A stretch of 64,000 bases of DNA from Collinsella sp. AF23-4AC (GCF_003462685.1 NZ_QRVE01000002.1:12247-76246); one strand, 5' to 3'. Counted from the first letter of the stretch, positions 18,001 through 27,652 are shown. Numbers and translations are program-made. The notes: a model not told the origin generated them from the letters alone.

Positions 18001-18321
18001 CCTGGCAAGATCCTGTACACCTCGACGCACGATACCTCGACGCTGGCCGGTTGGTGCACGCGCTCCTTTGCGGGCGGCGATGAGCCGAGCGGAGTTGAGG
18101 TGGCGGCCAAGCTGATGGGCGACGCGCTGGCAAGCGACGCTCCTCTGGTGATGATGCCACTGCAGGATCTCCTGGGACTTGGCGACGACGCGCGCATGAA
18201 CGTACCGGGCGTGGCTACGGGCAACTGGACCTGGCAGGCTGACGAGGCCGACGTTGCGGCCGCCGAGGGCAAAACTGGGCAGCTCCTGCGCAACACCCAT
18301 AGATTCTGGGGTGAGGCGTGA
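15025..18321 (+). CDS. Bifunctional alpha-glucan hydrolase (GH13) fused to 4-alpha-glucanotransferase (GH77)
   Basis: At 1098 residues this is two enzymes in one chain. An N-terminal beta domain (about 1-120) precedes a neopullulanase/cyclomaltodextrinase-like GH13 barrel. Its catalytic triad is visible: GWRLDVAD (D351), LLGEVWED (E380) and LSSHDRPR (D455). From about residue 640 a complete MalQ-type GH77 domain follows, with SPYAGPSAFAGN, GDIPMYVSDDSADAW, VRLDHFLGF, IAEDLG and STHDTSTLAGW containing the expected acidic residues. The pair would open and trim branched or cyclic dextrins and rearrange the resulting malto-oligosaccharides. The gene has its own operator-like site upstream and lies between terminators. 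The exact GH13 specificity (pullulan, cyclodextrin or maltodextrin) is not determinable here. Confidence 0.93.
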   Translation: MRLIHNSRLPQFRTPFGAVTTGTTLSLSVILEDADPAQATLTLRTWVDEIGESRYPMTHEGDGIFTVELECTEPCLIWYSFICNIEGQPEVRLGAPQGRTGGEGVTYDYAEVPSFQVTVYKHREVRPEWYERGMVYQIFPDRYARDENWRERTLAEVEKPRNGIQRRMVEDWNEPPVYERAEDGSIKTWDFYGGSLKGIQEDLPRIAELGFTAIYLNPIFEAASNHRYDTADYTKIDPILGTEQDFTELCEAAEKLGISIILDGVFNHTGDDSIYFNRYGNYPGVGAWQSEDSPWRDAFYFHEDGSYDCWWGVGNMPAINESSELVRERLLGKDGVIRKWLRAGAHGWRLDVADELSDDFLAEIKKAVLAEKPDALLLGEVWEDASNKISYGHLRRYLQGSELDSAMDYPFRDMVIGFLMGYKNAYQAAEDIETLRENYPREALSCALNLLSSHDRPRIISVLGGGPDESQLPECERSKWRLDENSMGLAKSRFWLATLMQMTFPGVPSIYYGDEYGLEGLTDPGNRRTMPTKEDLHDFDTFAIVKNASAVRRALPFMVDGEIKAFALNDEVLAYNRTGKDGEAATVIINRSLRNSHCVTIPALGECASDVISGHECEIHNGTVTLDLYPLGSSIIYHHAEQRLQEPLDHGAGVVCHITSVPTDDGKPGTIGAPTRRFIDHLAAMGMRYWQVLPVNPTDFFRSPYAGPSAFAGNIDLLPESHEELAADFTVWKTRGGEDADPLYTAFKHRNADWLEKYCVYMAVKKYFEGESRHDWPADVARYNEHLIDDKRFHDEAELQAYMQYRFDLAWCELMNYAHKKGIEVIGDIPMYVSDDSADAWSEPENFWLSDTGKAIEISGAPPDNFAPEGQVWGNPTFRWDHMKQNGYGWWMDRLRRAFSLYDRVRLDHFLGFHSYFSIPAGKACADGRWLAGPGKDLFQTAYDELGPLNFIAEDLGYLTPGVRAMASTCGFPGMDVLEFSDYDVRCGVHPTPGKILYTSTHDTSTLAGWCTRSFAGGDEPSGVEVAAKLMGDALASDAPLVMMPLQDLLGLGDDARMNVPGVATGNWTWQADEADVAAAEGKTGQLLRNTHRFWGEA

Positions 18322-18409
18322 TAAAACGCCCGATATAGGGTACAGTTACAGACGTTTGAATTTTTGCGGGCAGAGCGATCTGCCCGCTTTGTGCTGAAAA
18401 GGAAGTATT

Positions 18410-18646
18410 ATGGCACGCTACGATTACAAGTGCTCGAGCTGCGGCAACGTGTTTGAGGTTGAGCACCCCATGTCCGAGACGCCCGAGGTCGTATGCCCCA
18501 GCTGCGGCGCCCCAGCATCCAAGACGTTCTCGGCCAGCGGCATTAAGTTCGACGGCAGCGGTTTCTACAACACCGACCAGCGCAGTGGCGGCTCCAGCAC
18601 CAGCGCCACCAGCGGCTGTTGCGCCAACTGCCCTCACAGCCACTAG
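18410..18646 (+). CDS. FmdB-family zinc-ribbon protein
   Basis: A 78-residue protein with two CxxC knuckles (CSSCG near residue 8 and CPSCG near residue 29), matching the FmdB/CxxC_CxxC_SSSS regulatory-protein family. A second cysteine/histidine cluster, GCCANCPHSH, ends the protein and could bind another metal. Its function is unknown. It has a GGAAG site and is followed by a strong terminator. Confidence 0.85.
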   Translation: MARYDYKCSSCGNVFEVEHPMSETPEVVCPSCGAPASKTFSASGIKFDGSGFYNTDQRSGGSSTSATSGCCANCPHSH

Positions 18647-18655
18647 AAACAACGC

Positions 18656-18693
18656 GGCCCCGCGATCAACACCGATCGCGGGGCTGATTCTTT
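18656..18693 (+). terminator. Terminator after the FmdB-like gene
   Basis: GCCCCGCGATC and GATCGCGGGGC form a perfect 11-pair stem with a six-base loop, followed by TGATTCTTT. Confidence 0.85.
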
Positions 18694-18713
18694 AGCTACC
18701 CAGGTTTCCTTAT

Positions 18714-18783
18714 GAGTTGCGGTGAAATAAGGACTGTTTGGCAGGTAAAAGCCGCTATTCAATCCCTATTTCACCGCAACTTA
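18714..18783. repeat. Family A inverted-repeat element, copy 1
   Basis: A roughly 68-base element has arms reading AGTTGCGGTGAAATAAGGAC and CCCTATTTCACCGCAACT around an unrelated centre. It lies between two convergent genes. Three further copies or parts occur at 34976, 57634 and 59316. The centre differs between copies while the arms are kept, so this is a dispersed, palindrome-ended repeat rather than chance. Confidence 0.85.
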
Positions 18784-18787
18784 GTAG

Positions 18788-20188
18788 TTACTTACGGACC
18801 AGGCGGGCGCAGAAGTGGCCGTCGTAGGAATCGGCGTTTACCGGCACGCTTTGGAAGAGGCCTCGATCGTTCTGACGTACGGAGACAAGCTTCTTAGCCT
18901 GATCGAACTCGGGGAGTTGCAGGATCTGCGCCTCGGAGAGTGGCGCCACGGTAAAGCCGGTACCCTCGGGTGAGTTCAGGAAAGCGTCCACCACCTGCGT
19001 GTTCTCCTCGTCGAAGACCGAGCACGTCGCATAGATGAGCTCGCCGCCGGCAGCAACGCGCGCAGCGGCTTCCTTGAGCATCGTCAGCTGCAGCTTGGGC
19101 AGCTCAACCGCCACATCCTTTTCGGTCAGGCGCCACGGAATCTCGGGATGACGACGCATGGTTCCGGTGCCAGAGCACGGTGCATCGATAAAAACCGTGT
19201 CGAATTTAACCGGCTTGCCAAGCATGGCATCAAACGATGTGAGCACCTCATCAAGCTCGCACGCATCACCCGAAACCGTACGAACGCCCTGAATACCGGC
19301 CTTATGCAGGCGAGCGAGATTCAGATCGCACTTGCGATCATGAAGATCGAGCGCCGTATGCTGACGCTCATATCCCGCACGCTTGGCCTGGCACATTATC
19401 ACATAGGTCTTGGTGCCACGACCGGCACCAATCTCAAGGCAGCTACCAGGGCGCGTGGCGGCTGTTGCGATAAGCTGCGCGTTGAGATCAGATGCCACCG
19501 CGGCAGCACGCTCAAACACACCCGAAGCAACGGTAACCTGGGCATCAACCGGAGCATGGCAGCCCGGGAAGACAGGCGCAACGAGCTGCGAGATATACGG
19601 GTCGTCCTTGGTCGCAAACGCATTCTCATGCAGCGCAAGCGGCGCGGGAGCGAGATTGCCGGCAAAATTGAGCGCGCCCTCGGGCGTATCGAACGAGGCC
19701 ATAATACGTGCGCACAACCAGCGAGGAAGACCCATCAAACGCGAAAGGCGAACCAAACGGCGCTCGGACTCATCCACGTCGGATGCCGTGGCAAAGTCCT
19801 CAACGTTGTCCGCAACCTTGTGCAGTACCGCGTTAGCCAAGCCCGCGGCAGACTTAGCACCGCTGCGCACCAGCTCAACACCCTGGCTTACGGCAACGCG
19901 GCCCGGCGTATGCAGATAGAGCATCTCGAAGGCCGAGATGCGAAGCGCCATGCGCACGCGCGGCGCGACCTTTTTGGGCTTGTCCAAAAACTGATCGAGC
20001 AGCTCATCCAGAATACCCTGCGTGGCGGCAACACCGAGCGCCAAACGAGCGGCAAAAGCAGAATCGCGCTGGTCAATGGCCTTGGCGGAAGCACGTGAAG
20101 ACAACACGTCGCGCGCGTACATGCCACGGCGATCGGCCTCCATCAACACATCGAGCGCAAGCTTGCGCGCGGGGGAAAGCTTACTCAT
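18788..20188 (-). CDS. rsmB: 16S rRNA (cytosine-967-C5)-methyltransferase
   Basis: The 466-residue protein has the NusB-like N-terminal RNA-binding domain (about 1-150) and the NOL1/NOP2/Sun methyltransferase domain of RsmB. The SAM-binding motif is CLEIGAGRGTKT. Catalytic cysteines occur in FIDAPCSGTGTMRRHPEIPWR and YATCSVFDEEN. The start ATG overlaps the fmt stop in the arrangement ATGA, so the two are translationally coupled. A GTG 15 bases upstream would be the alternative. The gene ends five bases before a family A repeat. Confidence 0.94.
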   Translation of the reverse strand: MSKLSPARKLALDVLMEADRRGMYARDVLSSRASAKAIDQRDSAFAARLALGVAATQGILDELLDQFLDKPKKVAPRVRMALRISAFEMLYLHTPGRVAVSQGVELVRSGAKSAAGLANAVLHKVADNVEDFATASDVDESERRLVRLSRLMGLPRWLCARIMASFDTPEGALNFAGNLAPAPLALHENAFATKDDPYISQLVAPVFPGCHAPVDAQVTVASGVFERAAAVASDLNAQLIATAATRPGSCLEIGAGRGTKTYVIMCQAKRAGYERQHTALDLHDRKCDLNLARLHKAGIQGVRTVSGDACELDEVLTSFDAMLGKPVKFDTVFIDAPCSGTGTMRRHPEIPWRLTEKDVAVELPKLQLTMLKEAAARVAAGGELIYATCSVFDEENTQVVDAFLNSPEGTGFTVAPLSEAQILQLPEFDQAKKLVSVRQNDRGLFQSVPVNADSYDGHFCARLVRK

Positions 20189-21105
20189 GACAAAACACCC
20201 CACGTCAGGTCGGCACCCTGCAGGCCGGCAGCCCAGGCAGAAGCAGCCATGGCACGCTTGCCATCGGGCTTAACCTCAAGCAGTTCAACCGCGCCATCGG
20301 AAAGGCCCAGGTAAACACGCTTGCTCTTGACGGCAACAGCGCCCTCGCCAAGCGACACATCGGCCGGCGCAGCATCGAGCACGCGAACCGTCTTGCCGGC
20401 AATCACGCAGCGAGCAGGTGCGGTACCGGACGAAGCAAGCACATGACGCACGCAATCGAGCGCCGCCATCTGCGGATCCAGGCGCATCTCCTGCTTAGAA
20501 ATCTTAGCAGCATGAGTGACGAGCGACTCATCCTGTTCAGTCCAAACAGCGGTGCCATCGGCAAGAGAAGGAAGCGTATCGGCAAGCAGTTTACCGCCAA
20601 GCTCACCAAGCTCCATGGTCAGCGCCTCAGCATGCTTACCGGCAACCGACGTAGACGCCTGGGCACAATAAGCGCCGGTATCCACGCCATGCCCGATGCG
20701 CATGATAGAAACGCCAGCAATCTCATCACCAGCGAGAATCGCACGCTGAATAGGAGCAGCCCCACGCCAACGAGGCAGCAGCGAAGCATGAACATTCACA
20801 ATGCCGAGCGGTGCCATATGCAGCACGTTATCAGGCAAAATGCAGCCATAAGCAGCCACGCAGAAAATGTCAGCCTGGGCAGCCTGGAGCGCCTCAACAA
20901 CCTCAGGCGTCATACGATTAGCCTCAATAACCGGCAACCCCAGCTCAAGCGCCTTAGCCTTAACAGGAGACGGCTCCAGCTTCTTACCACGCCCACGAAC
21001 AGCATCAGGACGAGTAACAACAAGCGCAATCTCATTCCCAGCCTCAACAAGCGAAGTCAACGAAGGCACAGCAAAATCGGGCGTACCCATAAACACAATA
21101 CGCAT
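20185..21105 (-). CDS. fmt: Methionyl-tRNA formyltransferase
   Basis: A normal-length 306-residue Fmt, which formylates initiator Met-tRNA using 10-formyl-tetrahydrofolate. It shows IVFMGTPDFAVPSL, the folate and catalytic segment NVHASLLPRWRGAAPIQRAI and GVSIMRIGHGVDTG. It overlaps rsmB by four bases and lies near def, whose product removes the formyl group, so this is a classic def-fmt-rsmB neighbourhood, although an inverted-repeat element now separates def from fmt. Confidence 0.97.
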   Translation of the reverse strand: MRIVFMGTPDFAVPSLTSLVEAGNEIALVVTRPDAVRGRGKKLEPSPVKAKALELGLPVIEANRMTPEVVEALQAAQADIFCVAAYGCILPDNVLHMAPLGIVNVHASLLPRWRGAAPIQRAILAGDEIAGVSIMRIGHGVDTGAYCAQASTSVAGKHAEALTMELGELGGKLLADTLPSLADGTAVWTEQDESLVTHAAKISKQEMRLDPQMAALDCVRHVLASSGTAPARCVIAGKTVRVLDAAPADVSLGEGAVAVKSKRVYLGLSDGAVELLEVKPDGKRAMAASAWAAGLQGADLTWGVLS

Positions 21106-21322
21106 AAAGAACGTCTCCCCTCAACCAAAGCCGAGACGGCTACAAATAACAGCGGAAAGCCAAGTACCCAGCCCATCCGCAATGACAATTCAACAAGAAC
21201 AAATATACCCAAAACCAAAGAAAGAGCCGCAATGAAAGCAGCTCTTTCAGCAAAGCAATTATCAGCGAAGACGCCCCTCCCTGGCCCAACGGCACCCGGG
21301 CGAACCGAGCAAGAACAACGCA

Positions 21323-21424
21323 GTCCCCGGTGCTGAGCGCCCACATATCGTCCCGCGCGCAGTTTCGCAGCAAAGCGAGAATGTTTGAGCACGGGATGAT
21401 ATGTGGGCGCTCAGCACCGGGGAC
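21323..21424. repeat. Family C long inverted-repeat element between def and fmt
   Basis: Arms of about 33 bases, beginning GTCCCCGGTGCTGAGCGCCC and ending with its complement GGGCGCTCAGCACCGGGGAC, match with one mismatch and flank a centre of about 35 bases. The centre contains TTTCGCAGCAAAGCGA, also present in slightly altered form at about 27707-27725. The element fills the gap between two genes usually in one operon. The remaining gap bases (21106-21322) hold nothing I recognise. Confidence 0.85.
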
Positions 21425-21432
21425 GGTGGGAC

Positions 21433-21969
21433 CTACTCCGTCTCGCCCGGTCGAGCGCCGCGGGACAGGGCGTCCTGGTACTCCTTGACTGCCTTAATCC
21501 TCTGCATAGGCTTAAGGCGCTCGAACATGGTGTTGCCGTGCAGGTGGTCGATCTCGTGCTGCAGGCACACGCAGAACAGATCGCCCGAGGCCTCGTAGCG
21601 AATCAGGTTGGCGTCCAAGTCATACGCCTCGACGACAACGTGATCGGGACGCTCGATCTCGCAGCTAATGCCAGGAATGGAAAGGCAGCCCTCGCTATAC
21701 GGCACCAGATGGTCGCTCTGCTCAACAATGACGGGATTGATGAGCACGTACGGATCGTAGTCGTACTTGTCGCTATAGTCGCAGTCGATGGTGACGAGCT
21801 GAATGAGCTCGCCGATCTGCGGGGCAGCTAGGCCGCAGCCAGCGTTCTCGAACATCATCTTCTTCATCTTCTCGGCAAGCGCCTCGATCGCCGGGGTGAT
21901 CTCCTCGATGACGGCGCACTCCTGGCGCAGACGAGGGTCGGGCGACAGTACGATTCCGTTGGCTTCCAT
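21433..21969 (-). CDS. def: Peptide deformylase
   Basis: A 178-residue deformylase that removes the N-formyl group from nascent proteins. The three family motifs are present: GCGLAAPQIG, EGCLSIPG (metal-binding cysteine) and CLQHEIDHLHG (metal-binding histidines and catalytic glutamate). The ATG at 21969 is preferred because AAAGG is six bases upstream, whereas it directly abuts the ATG two codons earlier. It follows priA by about 18 bases. Confidence 0.96.
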   Translation of the reverse strand: MEANGIVLSPDPRLRQECAVIEEITPAIEALAEKMKKMMFENAGCGLAAPQIGELIQLVTIDCDYSDKYDYDPYVLINPVIVEQSDHLVPYSEGCLSIPGISCEIERPDHVVVEAYDLDANLIRYEASGDLFCVCLQHEIDHLHGNTMFERLKPMQRIKAVKEYQDALSRGARPGETE

Positions 21970-21987
21970 GGCCATCCTTTCGGGTTG

Positions 21988-24441
21988 TTACATCAAATCA
22001 TAGGCGTCGACGTCAACGCTCACGCTCACGCCGCGCACAGAGCCCACCTCTTTGAGGCAGGCATCGATATCATCAGAGACATGGTACCCCACGGGCGACT
22101 TCACAAGCAGGTGGAAGCGATAACGGTCCTTGGCTCTCTCGATTACACACGAAGCCGGGCCAAGCACTTGGGGAAAGGCGCTCCCCGCCCGCAAAAAGTC
22201 GGGCGAGGCGGCATGCCAACGGCGCTTAAGCAGCTTTGCAATGTGCCCGATGTAGTCCTGCGCGTCGTCTCGGTTCGCCGACCACACCAAAATGTTGACC
22301 AGGCAAACAAACGGCGGGTACAGCGCGTCACGGCGCTGATTCAGGTCGTAGTCGGTAAAGATCGAACGGTCATGCTCAGCGACGGCGCGAATGACCGGAT
22401 CCTCGGGCAGGTAGGTCTGAATGATCACCTCACCGGGGCGATCGCCGCGACCTGCACGGCCCGCCACCTGTTCCAGCAGGTCGTAGGCGCGCTCTCCTGC
22501 GCGGAAGTCCGGCAGCTTGAGGGCGAAGTCGGCATTGACCACGCCCACGAGCGTGACCTCGGGAAAATCGAGACCCTTTGCGATCATTTGGGTGCCCAGC
22601 AACACGGCGCAATCGGCCGCATCGAACTGCTCGAGCAGTTTTTTGTGCGCATCCTTGCCGCGCGTGGAATCGGCATCCATGCGAATAATGGCGACGTCCT
22701 CGGGAAGCATCTGGTGCAGTGCGTCCTCGATCTGCTGCGTGCCCAGCCCCATTTTTGCCAGGTAGCGGCTGCCGCATTTGGGGCAGCGGCTCGTGGGCGC
22801 CGGATAGGGCTGCACGCGCCAGGACGAACCGCAAGTGTGGCACTGCAGCGTGTGTGTGCGCTCGTGATACGTGAGCGCCGTGGAACAGTGGTTGCAGGTG
22901 GGGACGCAACCGCACTCGCGGCACATCAAAAACGGTGCAAAGCCACGGCGGTTATGCAGCAGCACGGCCTTCTCGCGGCGCTCGACCACACGCTCCAAGC
23001 CCTCCATCAAAGGTTTTGAGAACATAGAGCGGCTGCCGTGCGAGAACTCACGACGCAGGTCGGCAATACGCACCGTAGGCAGCACGGCGTGTCCCGGGCG
23101 CTCGGGCATCTCGACGCGCGTCCAGGTGGCACCATTGAACGTGCCGCGGCGGCAGCGGTCGAGCGCCTCGGCAGAAGGTGTGGCCGAGCCCAACACGAGC
23201 GGGCAGCGATAGCGACGCGCCATCTCAGCCGCCACCTCGCGCGCATGGTAGCGTGGGCTGGAACCCTGCTTGTAGCTGGTCTCGTGTTCCTCGTCGATAA
23301 TGATGAGGCCCAAGTCCCTGAGCGGACAAAAGAGCGCCGAGCGAGCGCCGACGACCACGCGGGCCGCACCGCTGGCGACCATATCCCACTGGTCCAGGCG
23401 CTCGCCGGCCGAAAGGCGCGAATGGAACACGGCGACCGTCTCGCCAAAGCGCGAGCGAAAACGGCCGACGGTCTGGGCCGTCAGTGAGATCTCGGGCACC
23501 AACACGCAGGCCGAGCGGCCAGCCGCCAGCACGCGCTCGATGGCGGAGAGGTACACCTCGGTTTTGCCGGAGCCGGTGACGCCGTCAACCAGCACCACGT
23601 CGCCATGAGCGTCCAGACGGGCGCGCTCAATCTGCGCGAGTGCCTGTTGCTGGCCGTTAGTAAGGGAGACCGGCGCCTTGCCACTTGCCGAGGACAGCGT
23701 GGTCTGCTCGCTGCAGCCACGCCACGCACGGCGCTCCTCCACCACCACGACGCCGCGCTTTTCGAGCGCCTTGATGGTCGCCGACATGCTGTTATAGAGA
23801 AGGTTGAGATCGCGCGTCGTAACCGGGCCGCACTGGAGCGCCTCGATGAGCTGCCGCTGGCGGACCGCGGTCTTGGGCGGCGTGTAGTCAAAGCCCTCGG
23901 GCGTAAGCATGACCCAGCGGTTTTGGATAGGCTTCACGGCGGGACGTTCAACCGTCCACACACCGTCGTCACCCTTAACCACACGCGGGCTGCCGCCCGG
24001 GGGCAAGAACAGGCGCAGGCATTCGGAAAGCGTCGCGACATACTCGCGGCTCATCCAGCGTGCGATACGGGCGGCTTCGGCGGTAAAGAGCGGTTTGCTG
24101 AGGATGGCCTCGATGGGCTTGATGAGCGCAGGGTCGAGGGCGTTGTTGCCCTGCAGATCGCCCAGCTCAGGCGCGATGTCGACGATATAGCCCGCGGCGG
24201 CACGGTTACCAAAATGGACTAGGACCGTGGATCCGATCTGGGCCTCGTTAGCAAGGGTTTGCGGGATGCCGTAGGCGAATGGCTCGGACAACGCACGCGT
24301 CGGGATGTCGAGGACCACGCTCGCATAGGCGGTGATGGGCTCGGGTGCAGGCTTAGGCTGAGCCGAGGCAGCGGCAGGCACGGAATTCACCAGAGCCTCC
24401 TCCGGTTCCGGTGAACCAAACAGCGACAGTTGCTCGGCCAT
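21988..24441 (-). CDS. priA: Primosomal replication restart helicase PriA
   Basis: PriA reloads the replicative helicase at stalled forks. The 817-residue protein has an N-terminal DNA-binding region, a Walker A motif DGVTGSGKTEVYL, the DEEH box (IIDEEHETSYKQ), VLGSATPS, and the zinc-binding insertion with paired cysteines (CRECG, CNHCS, CHTCG, CPKCG). The helicase C-terminal part has GRAGRGDRPG. It is slightly longer than E. coli PriA because of an N-terminal extension starting MAEQLSLFGSPEPEE. It probably leads the priA-def transcript. Confidence 0.97.
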   Translation of the reverse strand: MAEQLSLFGSPEPEEALVNSVPAAASAQPKPAPEPITAYASVVLDIPTRALSEPFAYGIPQTLANEAQIGSTVLVHFGNRAAAGYIVDIAPELGDLQGNNALDPALIKPIEAILSKPLFTAEAARIARWMSREYVATLSECLRLFLPPGGSPRVVKGDDGVWTVERPAVKPIQNRWVMLTPEGFDYTPPKTAVRQRQLIEALQCGPVTTRDLNLLYNSMSATIKALEKRGVVVVEERRAWRGCSEQTTLSSASGKAPVSLTNGQQQALAQIERARLDAHGDVVLVDGVTGSGKTEVYLSAIERVLAAGRSACVLVPEISLTAQTVGRFRSRFGETVAVFHSRLSAGERLDQWDMVASGAARVVVGARSALFCPLRDLGLIIIDEEHETSYKQGSSPRYHAREVAAEMARRYRCPLVLGSATPSAEALDRCRRGTFNGATWTRVEMPERPGHAVLPTVRIADLRREFSHGSRSMFSKPLMEGLERVVERREKAVLLHNRRGFAPFLMCRECGCVPTCNHCSTALTYHERTHTLQCHTCGSSWRVQPYPAPTSRCPKCGSRYLAKMGLGTQQIEDALHQMLPEDVAIIRMDADSTRGKDAHKKLLEQFDAADCAVLLGTQMIAKGLDFPEVTLVGVVNADFALKLPDFRAGERAYDLLEQVAGRAGRGDRPGEVIIQTYLPEDPVIRAVAEHDRSIFTDYDLNQRRDALYPPFVCLVNILVWSANRDDAQDYIGHIAKLLKRRWHAASPDFLRAGSAFPQVLGPASCVIERAKDRYRFHLLVKSPVGYHVSDDIDACLKEVGSVRGVSVSVDVDAYDLM

Positions 24442-24470
24442 GGCCCCAGCACCTCCTATCCCATACGTCT

Positions 24471-24507
24471 ACAGAAACAAGAGCCCCGCTCTGAGTGAAC
24501 GGGGCTC
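24471..24507 (-). terminator. Terminator after gltX
   Basis: On the minus strand GAGCCCCG and CGGGGCTC form an eight-pair stem followed by TTGTTTCTGT. It lies 23 bases past the gltX stop and upstream of priA. Confidence 0.8.
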
Positions 24508-24530
24508 GGATACAAACGTTTGCGCAGCGA

Positions 24531-26006
24531 TTACAGCGCCATCGTGCGGGCGCGGTCGATGCGCGCCAGGCAGTCGTCGCGGCCGACAAGTGCCATGGTC
24601 TCGCCCAGCGGAGGGCTCACCATGTTGCCGCAGACGGCGACGCGCACAGCCTGGAAGACCACGCGCTTCTTAAGGTTCATCTGCTCGGGCAGCGGCTCAA
24701 GCGCGGCGTCGATGTTGGCAGCCGTCCACTCGTCCACGCCCTCGAGCGCGGCCTTGGCGGCATCCAGAATGGCGCCCATGCCCTCCTTGGCCAGGCCCTT
24801 GGTAACGGACTTCTCGTCATACTCGAGCGTCTCGGCCGTAGCGAAGATGGGAGCGGCGACGGTCACGGCGTCGGCCGGCATCTTGGTGCGCGGCTTGACG
24901 ATGGCGGCAAGTGCGTCGATCCAGTCCTCGCCGTACTCGACGTTGCCCTCGATCAGGCCAGCCTCGTGCAGCTCGGGGACCATGATCTCGTCGGCAAACT
25001 GAGCATCGGACATGCCGTTGATGTACTCGGCATTGACCCAGTCGAGCTTCTTGGGGTCGAAGGTCGCCGGATTCTTGGAGATGCGGTCGAGCGAGAACTT
25101 ACTGGCCAGGACATCGCGCGGGATGATCGTGGTCTCGCCGTCGAGCGACCAGCCGAGCAGCGCCAAGTAGTTGACGAAGGCGTCGGACAGGTAGCCGGCG
25201 TCGCGGTACTCCTCCACCGAGGTGGCGCCGTGGCGCTTGGAGAGCTTCTTGCCGTCGGCGCCCAGGATCATGGAGATGTGGGCGAACGTGGGCACGGGCG
25301 CGCCGAGGGCCTCGTAGACCATGACCTGACGCGGGGTGTTGGACAGGTGATCGTCGCCGCGGATGACATGAGTGATCTTCATCATGGCGTCGTCGACGAC
25401 GGTCGCGAAGTTGTACGTGGGCGTGCCATCGGAGCGGAAGATGACGAAGTCGTCGAGTTCCTTGGCGTCGAAGGTCACCTCGCCGTGGACGGCGTCGTGG
25501 ATGACGACGTCTCCGCGGTCCTCGGGCACCTTGATGCGCAGGACGTAGGACTCGCCGGCCTCGATGCGGCTGCGTGCCTCCTCGGGATCAAGATCGCGGC
25601 AGCGGCGCTGATAGCCCTGGAAGGGGTCCTTGCGCTCCTGGGCGGCCTTGCGATCGGCGTCGAGCTGCTCCTTGGTGCAGAAGCAGGGATAGGCCTTGCC
25701 CTCGTCCCAGAGCTTCTGGGCGGCCTGCTTGTACAGGTCCAGGCGCTCGGTCTGGGCGTAGGGGCCAAAATCGCCGCCCACCTCGGGACCCTCGTCCCAG
25801 TCAAGGCCCAGCCAACGCATGGCGCGCAGGATAATCTGCGTGTTCTCGTCGGTAGAGCGGGTGGGGTCGGTGTCGTCGATACGCAGGATGAACGTGCCGC
25901 CATTTGCGCGGGCGAAAGCCCAGTTATAGATAGCGGTGCGGGCGCCGCCGATGTGGAGCTTGCCCGTGGGTGAGGGTGCAAAGCGGACGCGAACGTCTGA
26001 TGCCAT
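24531..26006 (-). CDS. gltX: Glutamate--tRNA ligase
   Basis: A 491-residue class I aminoacyl-tRNA synthetase. The HIGH-type motif is FAPSPTGKLHIGGAR and the KMSKS-type motif is KKLSKRHG. Length is typical of bacterial GluRS. The start at 26006 is chosen because GAGGAGA lies seven bases before the ATG. The longer frame adds 13 residues without a site. Whether it is discriminating or also charges tRNA-Gln is not visible. A tRNA-Glu gene lies at 61595. Confidence 0.97.
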   Translation of the reverse strand: MASDVRVRFAPSPTGKLHIGGARTAIYNWAFARANGGTFILRIDDTDPTRSTDENTQIILRAMRWLGLDWDEGPEVGGDFGPYAQTERLDLYKQAAQKLWDEGKAYPCFCTKEQLDADRKAAQERKDPFQGYQRRCRDLDPEEARSRIEAGESYVLRIKVPEDRGDVVIHDAVHGEVTFDAKELDDFVIFRSDGTPTYNFATVVDDAMMKITHVIRGDDHLSNTPRQVMVYEALGAPVPTFAHISMILGADGKKLSKRHGATSVEEYRDAGYLSDAFVNYLALLGWSLDGETTIIPRDVLASKFSLDRISKNPATFDPKKLDWVNAEYINGMSDAQFADEIMVPELHEAGLIEGNVEYGEDWIDALAAIVKPRTKMPADAVTVAAPIFATAETLEYDEKSVTKGLAKEGMGAILDAAKAALEGVDEWTAANIDAALEPLPEQMNLKKRVVFQAVRVAVCGNMVSPPLGETMALVGRDDCLARIDRARTMAL

Positions 26007-26098
26007 GGAAATCTCCTCGATTGCAGGATGGAAGTCTAACCGCATCAGTATAAAGCATCAAAGCAACCTCCGCACAAAGGGCACCGACCTACTCATTG

Positions 26099-26190
26099 TA
26101 CTCATTGGGGACAGACTTAAATGACCAGCCGTTGGGCAACCTGTCGGCACTTAGGCAAAGCTGATTATTTAAGTCTGTCCCCAATGAGTA
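26099..26190. repeat. Family B inverted-repeat element (REP-like) upstream of metK
   Basis: Perfect 24-base arms, beginning TACTCATTGGGGACAGAC on the left and ending GTCTGTCCCCAATGAGTA on the right, flank a 44-base centre. Just outside the left arm the bases CTACTCATTG are nearly repeated, an imperfect duplication of the arm end. The core GGGGACAG/CTGTCCCC resembles REP-type palindromes mobilised by RAYT transposases. No such transposase is in the window. Confidence 0.85.
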
Positions 26191-26298
26191 GGTGCGGAAA
26201 GGGTGTGAATGTTTGAATTACGCGCTATGATGTGCCCTTGCATAGAGAGCCCGGCGGAATGGTAACGGTCGCTGGGACACGTTTTTGAAAGGACAATC

Positions 26299-27579
<1,281 letters not shown>

Positions 27580-27616
27580 GCTAACTCGAAAAGCTACAGC
27601 CAAAAAACAACGCACC

Positions 27617-27652
27617 AAAAGAAGTACCGGCTCCAACCGGTACTTCTTTTTT
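27617..27652 (+). terminator. Terminator after metK
   Basis: AGAAGTACCGG and CCGGTACTTCT form a perfect 11-pair stem with a short loop, followed by TTTTTATTT. Confidence 0.9.

Noticed and set aside
21057..21392. Minus-strand frame with a hydrophobic stretch between def and fmt
   Set aside because: It runs through the family C palindrome and into fmt, lacks a ribosome-binding site and begins with a non-ATG codon. The hydrophobic part probably arises from T-rich minus-strand sequence.
26191..26298. Possible SAM riboswitch in the metK leader (CTTGCATAGAGAGCCCGG)
   Set aside because: The segment superficially recalls an S-box start, but I could not find the conserved core, a kink-turn or a full P1 stem, and the leader is too short for known SAM classes.
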